NCBI GenBank assembly: GCA_964581295.1
Contig: CAZONX010000013.1
Coordinates: 1-34,301 of the forward strand
Source: JAHEEL01 sp964581295
GTDB taxonomy: Bacteria > Actinomycetota > Acidimicrobiia > Spongiisociales > UBA5794
Length of the DNA: 34,301 bases
Reading direction: 5' to 3'
The notes under the pieces are model-generated. The model saw only the letters and a program-made list of their open reading frames with translations. It was not told the DNA's origin and ran no database searches. Positions 33,703-34,301 of this stretch are shown one piece after another; positions within the stretch are counted from its first letter, which is position 1, and each line of letters opens with the position of its first letter. A program made the translations under genes and the position numbers.

Positions 33703-34179
33703 ATGACTGACCAGTCGATCTGGCTCACGCCGGCCGCGCACGCCAAGCTCGCCGCAGAGCTCGAAGAGCTATCCACCGTTGGCCGCATCGAGATATCGGC
33801 CCGCATTGCCGAGGCTCGCGAGCACGGCGACCTTCGCGAGAACGCCGAATACGACGCCGCCAAGAACGAACAGGGCCTCAGGGAGGCTCGGATCCGCAAG
33901 CTGACGCACCTCCTCGACAACGCGGAAGTGCGTGAGGTCGAGAACTCGGGACGTGTGGAAGTCGGAACGGTGGTCACCGTGATCGACGACGATGAAGACG
34001 AGTTCGAGTTCTTCGTCGCCCCCGCAGAGAACAAGGTCGCAGGAATGATCCTCGCCTCGCCGCAGAGCCCCCTCGGCGATGCACTCATCGGCGCCGCCCC
34101 CGGCGACGAAGTCAGCTACGAAGCCCCCGGCGGAACGTTCTCCTACCGGATAGCAGCCGTGAGAGTCTACGAGGGGTGA
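33703..34179 (+). CDS. greA: Transcription elongation factor GreA
   Basis: GreA rescues backtracked RNA polymerase by stimulating transcript cleavage. The 158-residue protein starts with WLTPAAHAKLAAELEEL. The coiled-coil has the acidic tip EHGDLRENAEYDAAKNEQ, and the FKBP-like C-terminal domain has SPLGDALIGAAPGDEVSYEAPGG. I chose ATG 33703, four bases after the rpsT stop, over an in-frame start inside rpsT; there is no clear separate ribosome binding site, so translation may be coupled to rpsT. Confidence 0.95.
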   Translation: MTDQSIWLTPAAHAKLAAELEELSTVGRIEISARIAEAREHGDLRENAEYDAAKNEQGLREARIRKLTHLLDNAEVREVENSGRVEVGTVVTVIDDDEDEFEFFVAPAENKVAGMILASPQSPLGDALIGAAPGDEVSYEAPGGTFSYRIAAVRVYEG

Positions 34180-34184
34180 CCTCG

Positions 34185-34207
34185 CCCGCTGACGCTGGTT
34201 CAGCGGG
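34185..34207 (+). terminator. Hairpin after greA
   Basis: CCCGCTGA (34185-34192) and TCAGCGGG (34200-34207) form a perfect 8-bp stem with a 7-nt loop, five bases after the greA stop codon. There is no T-run. It is probably the rpsT-greA terminator and is followed 27 bases later by the next heptad element. Confidence 0.55.
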
Positions 34208-34233
34208 ATCTCACGGATCTTGGTAGCAAGACA

Positions 34234-34301
34234 CAAGTAGCAAGTACCAAGACCCGATCGCGCCGACAGCCTTGTCTTGCTACTTGCTACTTGCTACTTG
34301 C
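34234..34301. repeat. Heptad-repeat hairpin (CAAGTAG type) at the window end
   Basis: The right arm is GTCTTGC then three TACTTGC units (34274-34301) and continues past the window edge. The left arm 34234-34253 is complementary to 34274-34293 at 19 of 20 positions, around a 20-nt loop. The left arm is identical over 21 nt to that at 19902-19922. A partial extra unit (GGTAGCAAGAC) precedes it at 34222-34232. Confidence 0.8.

Overview
The window is GC-rich and carries a typical actinobacterial housekeeping gene set: dnaG-rpoD, divergent lepA/rpsT, hemW-hrcA-dnaJ, phoH-ybeY-era-recO-uppS and a BldD-like regulator. GTG starts are frequent, and an extracytoplasmic Thr/Pro-rich linker of the style common in Acidimicrobiia proteins is present. 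I infer an uncultured or little-studied Actinomycetota member, probably class Acidimicrobiia. A run of exactly 100 N (31411-31510) marks an assembly gap, so this is a scaffold and possibly a metagenome-assembled genome.

Layout. (1) 1-3584: tRNA-Asn, a small YtxH-like membrane protein, a convergent intergenic region with REP-like hairpins, and rpoD overlapping dnaG. (2) 3642-9124, minus strand: a BMP-type (nucleoside-like) ABC importer with two permeases, a substrate-binding lipoprotein and a double ATPase. It is preceded by a two-gene unit made of a thiamine-binding-fold (MTH1187/YkoF-like) protein and a small YheO-type HTH protein. (3) 9249-16435, plus strand: a molybdenum hydroxylase of the selenium-dependent xanthine dehydrogenase type, an SsnA-like amidohydrolase and a YgfK-like Fe-S flavoprotein. 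The same 15-bp dyad, TTGAC-N5-GTCAA, lies in front of both the importer and the hydroxylase operon, so regions 2 and 3 look like one purine-type uptake and oxidation regulon. (4) 16489-18424: a possible tiny ORF, an AsnC/Lrp regulator and a membrane-anchored hypothetical protein. (5) 18524-33334, minus strand: lepA, (gap), hemW, hrcA, dnaJ, bldD-like, phoH, pgpH-like, ybeY, corC-like, era, recO, uppS, glyQS, many with 4-nt stop/start overlaps. (6) 33432-34179, plus strand: rpsT and greA.

The most unusual structural signal is a set of 7-nt tandem repeats sitting at gene ends (near 678, 18426-18527, 19902-19962, 21481-21539, 31324-31379, 31395-31531, 34234-34301). Unit sequences differ between sites, but the period is always 7. 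Four of the sites are built as an inverted repeat that can fold into a long hairpin. The arrays abut or contain stop codons, one appears to supply the start codon of hemW, and one flanks the assembly gap. None lies in the importer/hydroxylase region.

I found no rRNA, CRISPR array, insertion sequence or prophage. No gene-free stretch exceeds 300 bases.
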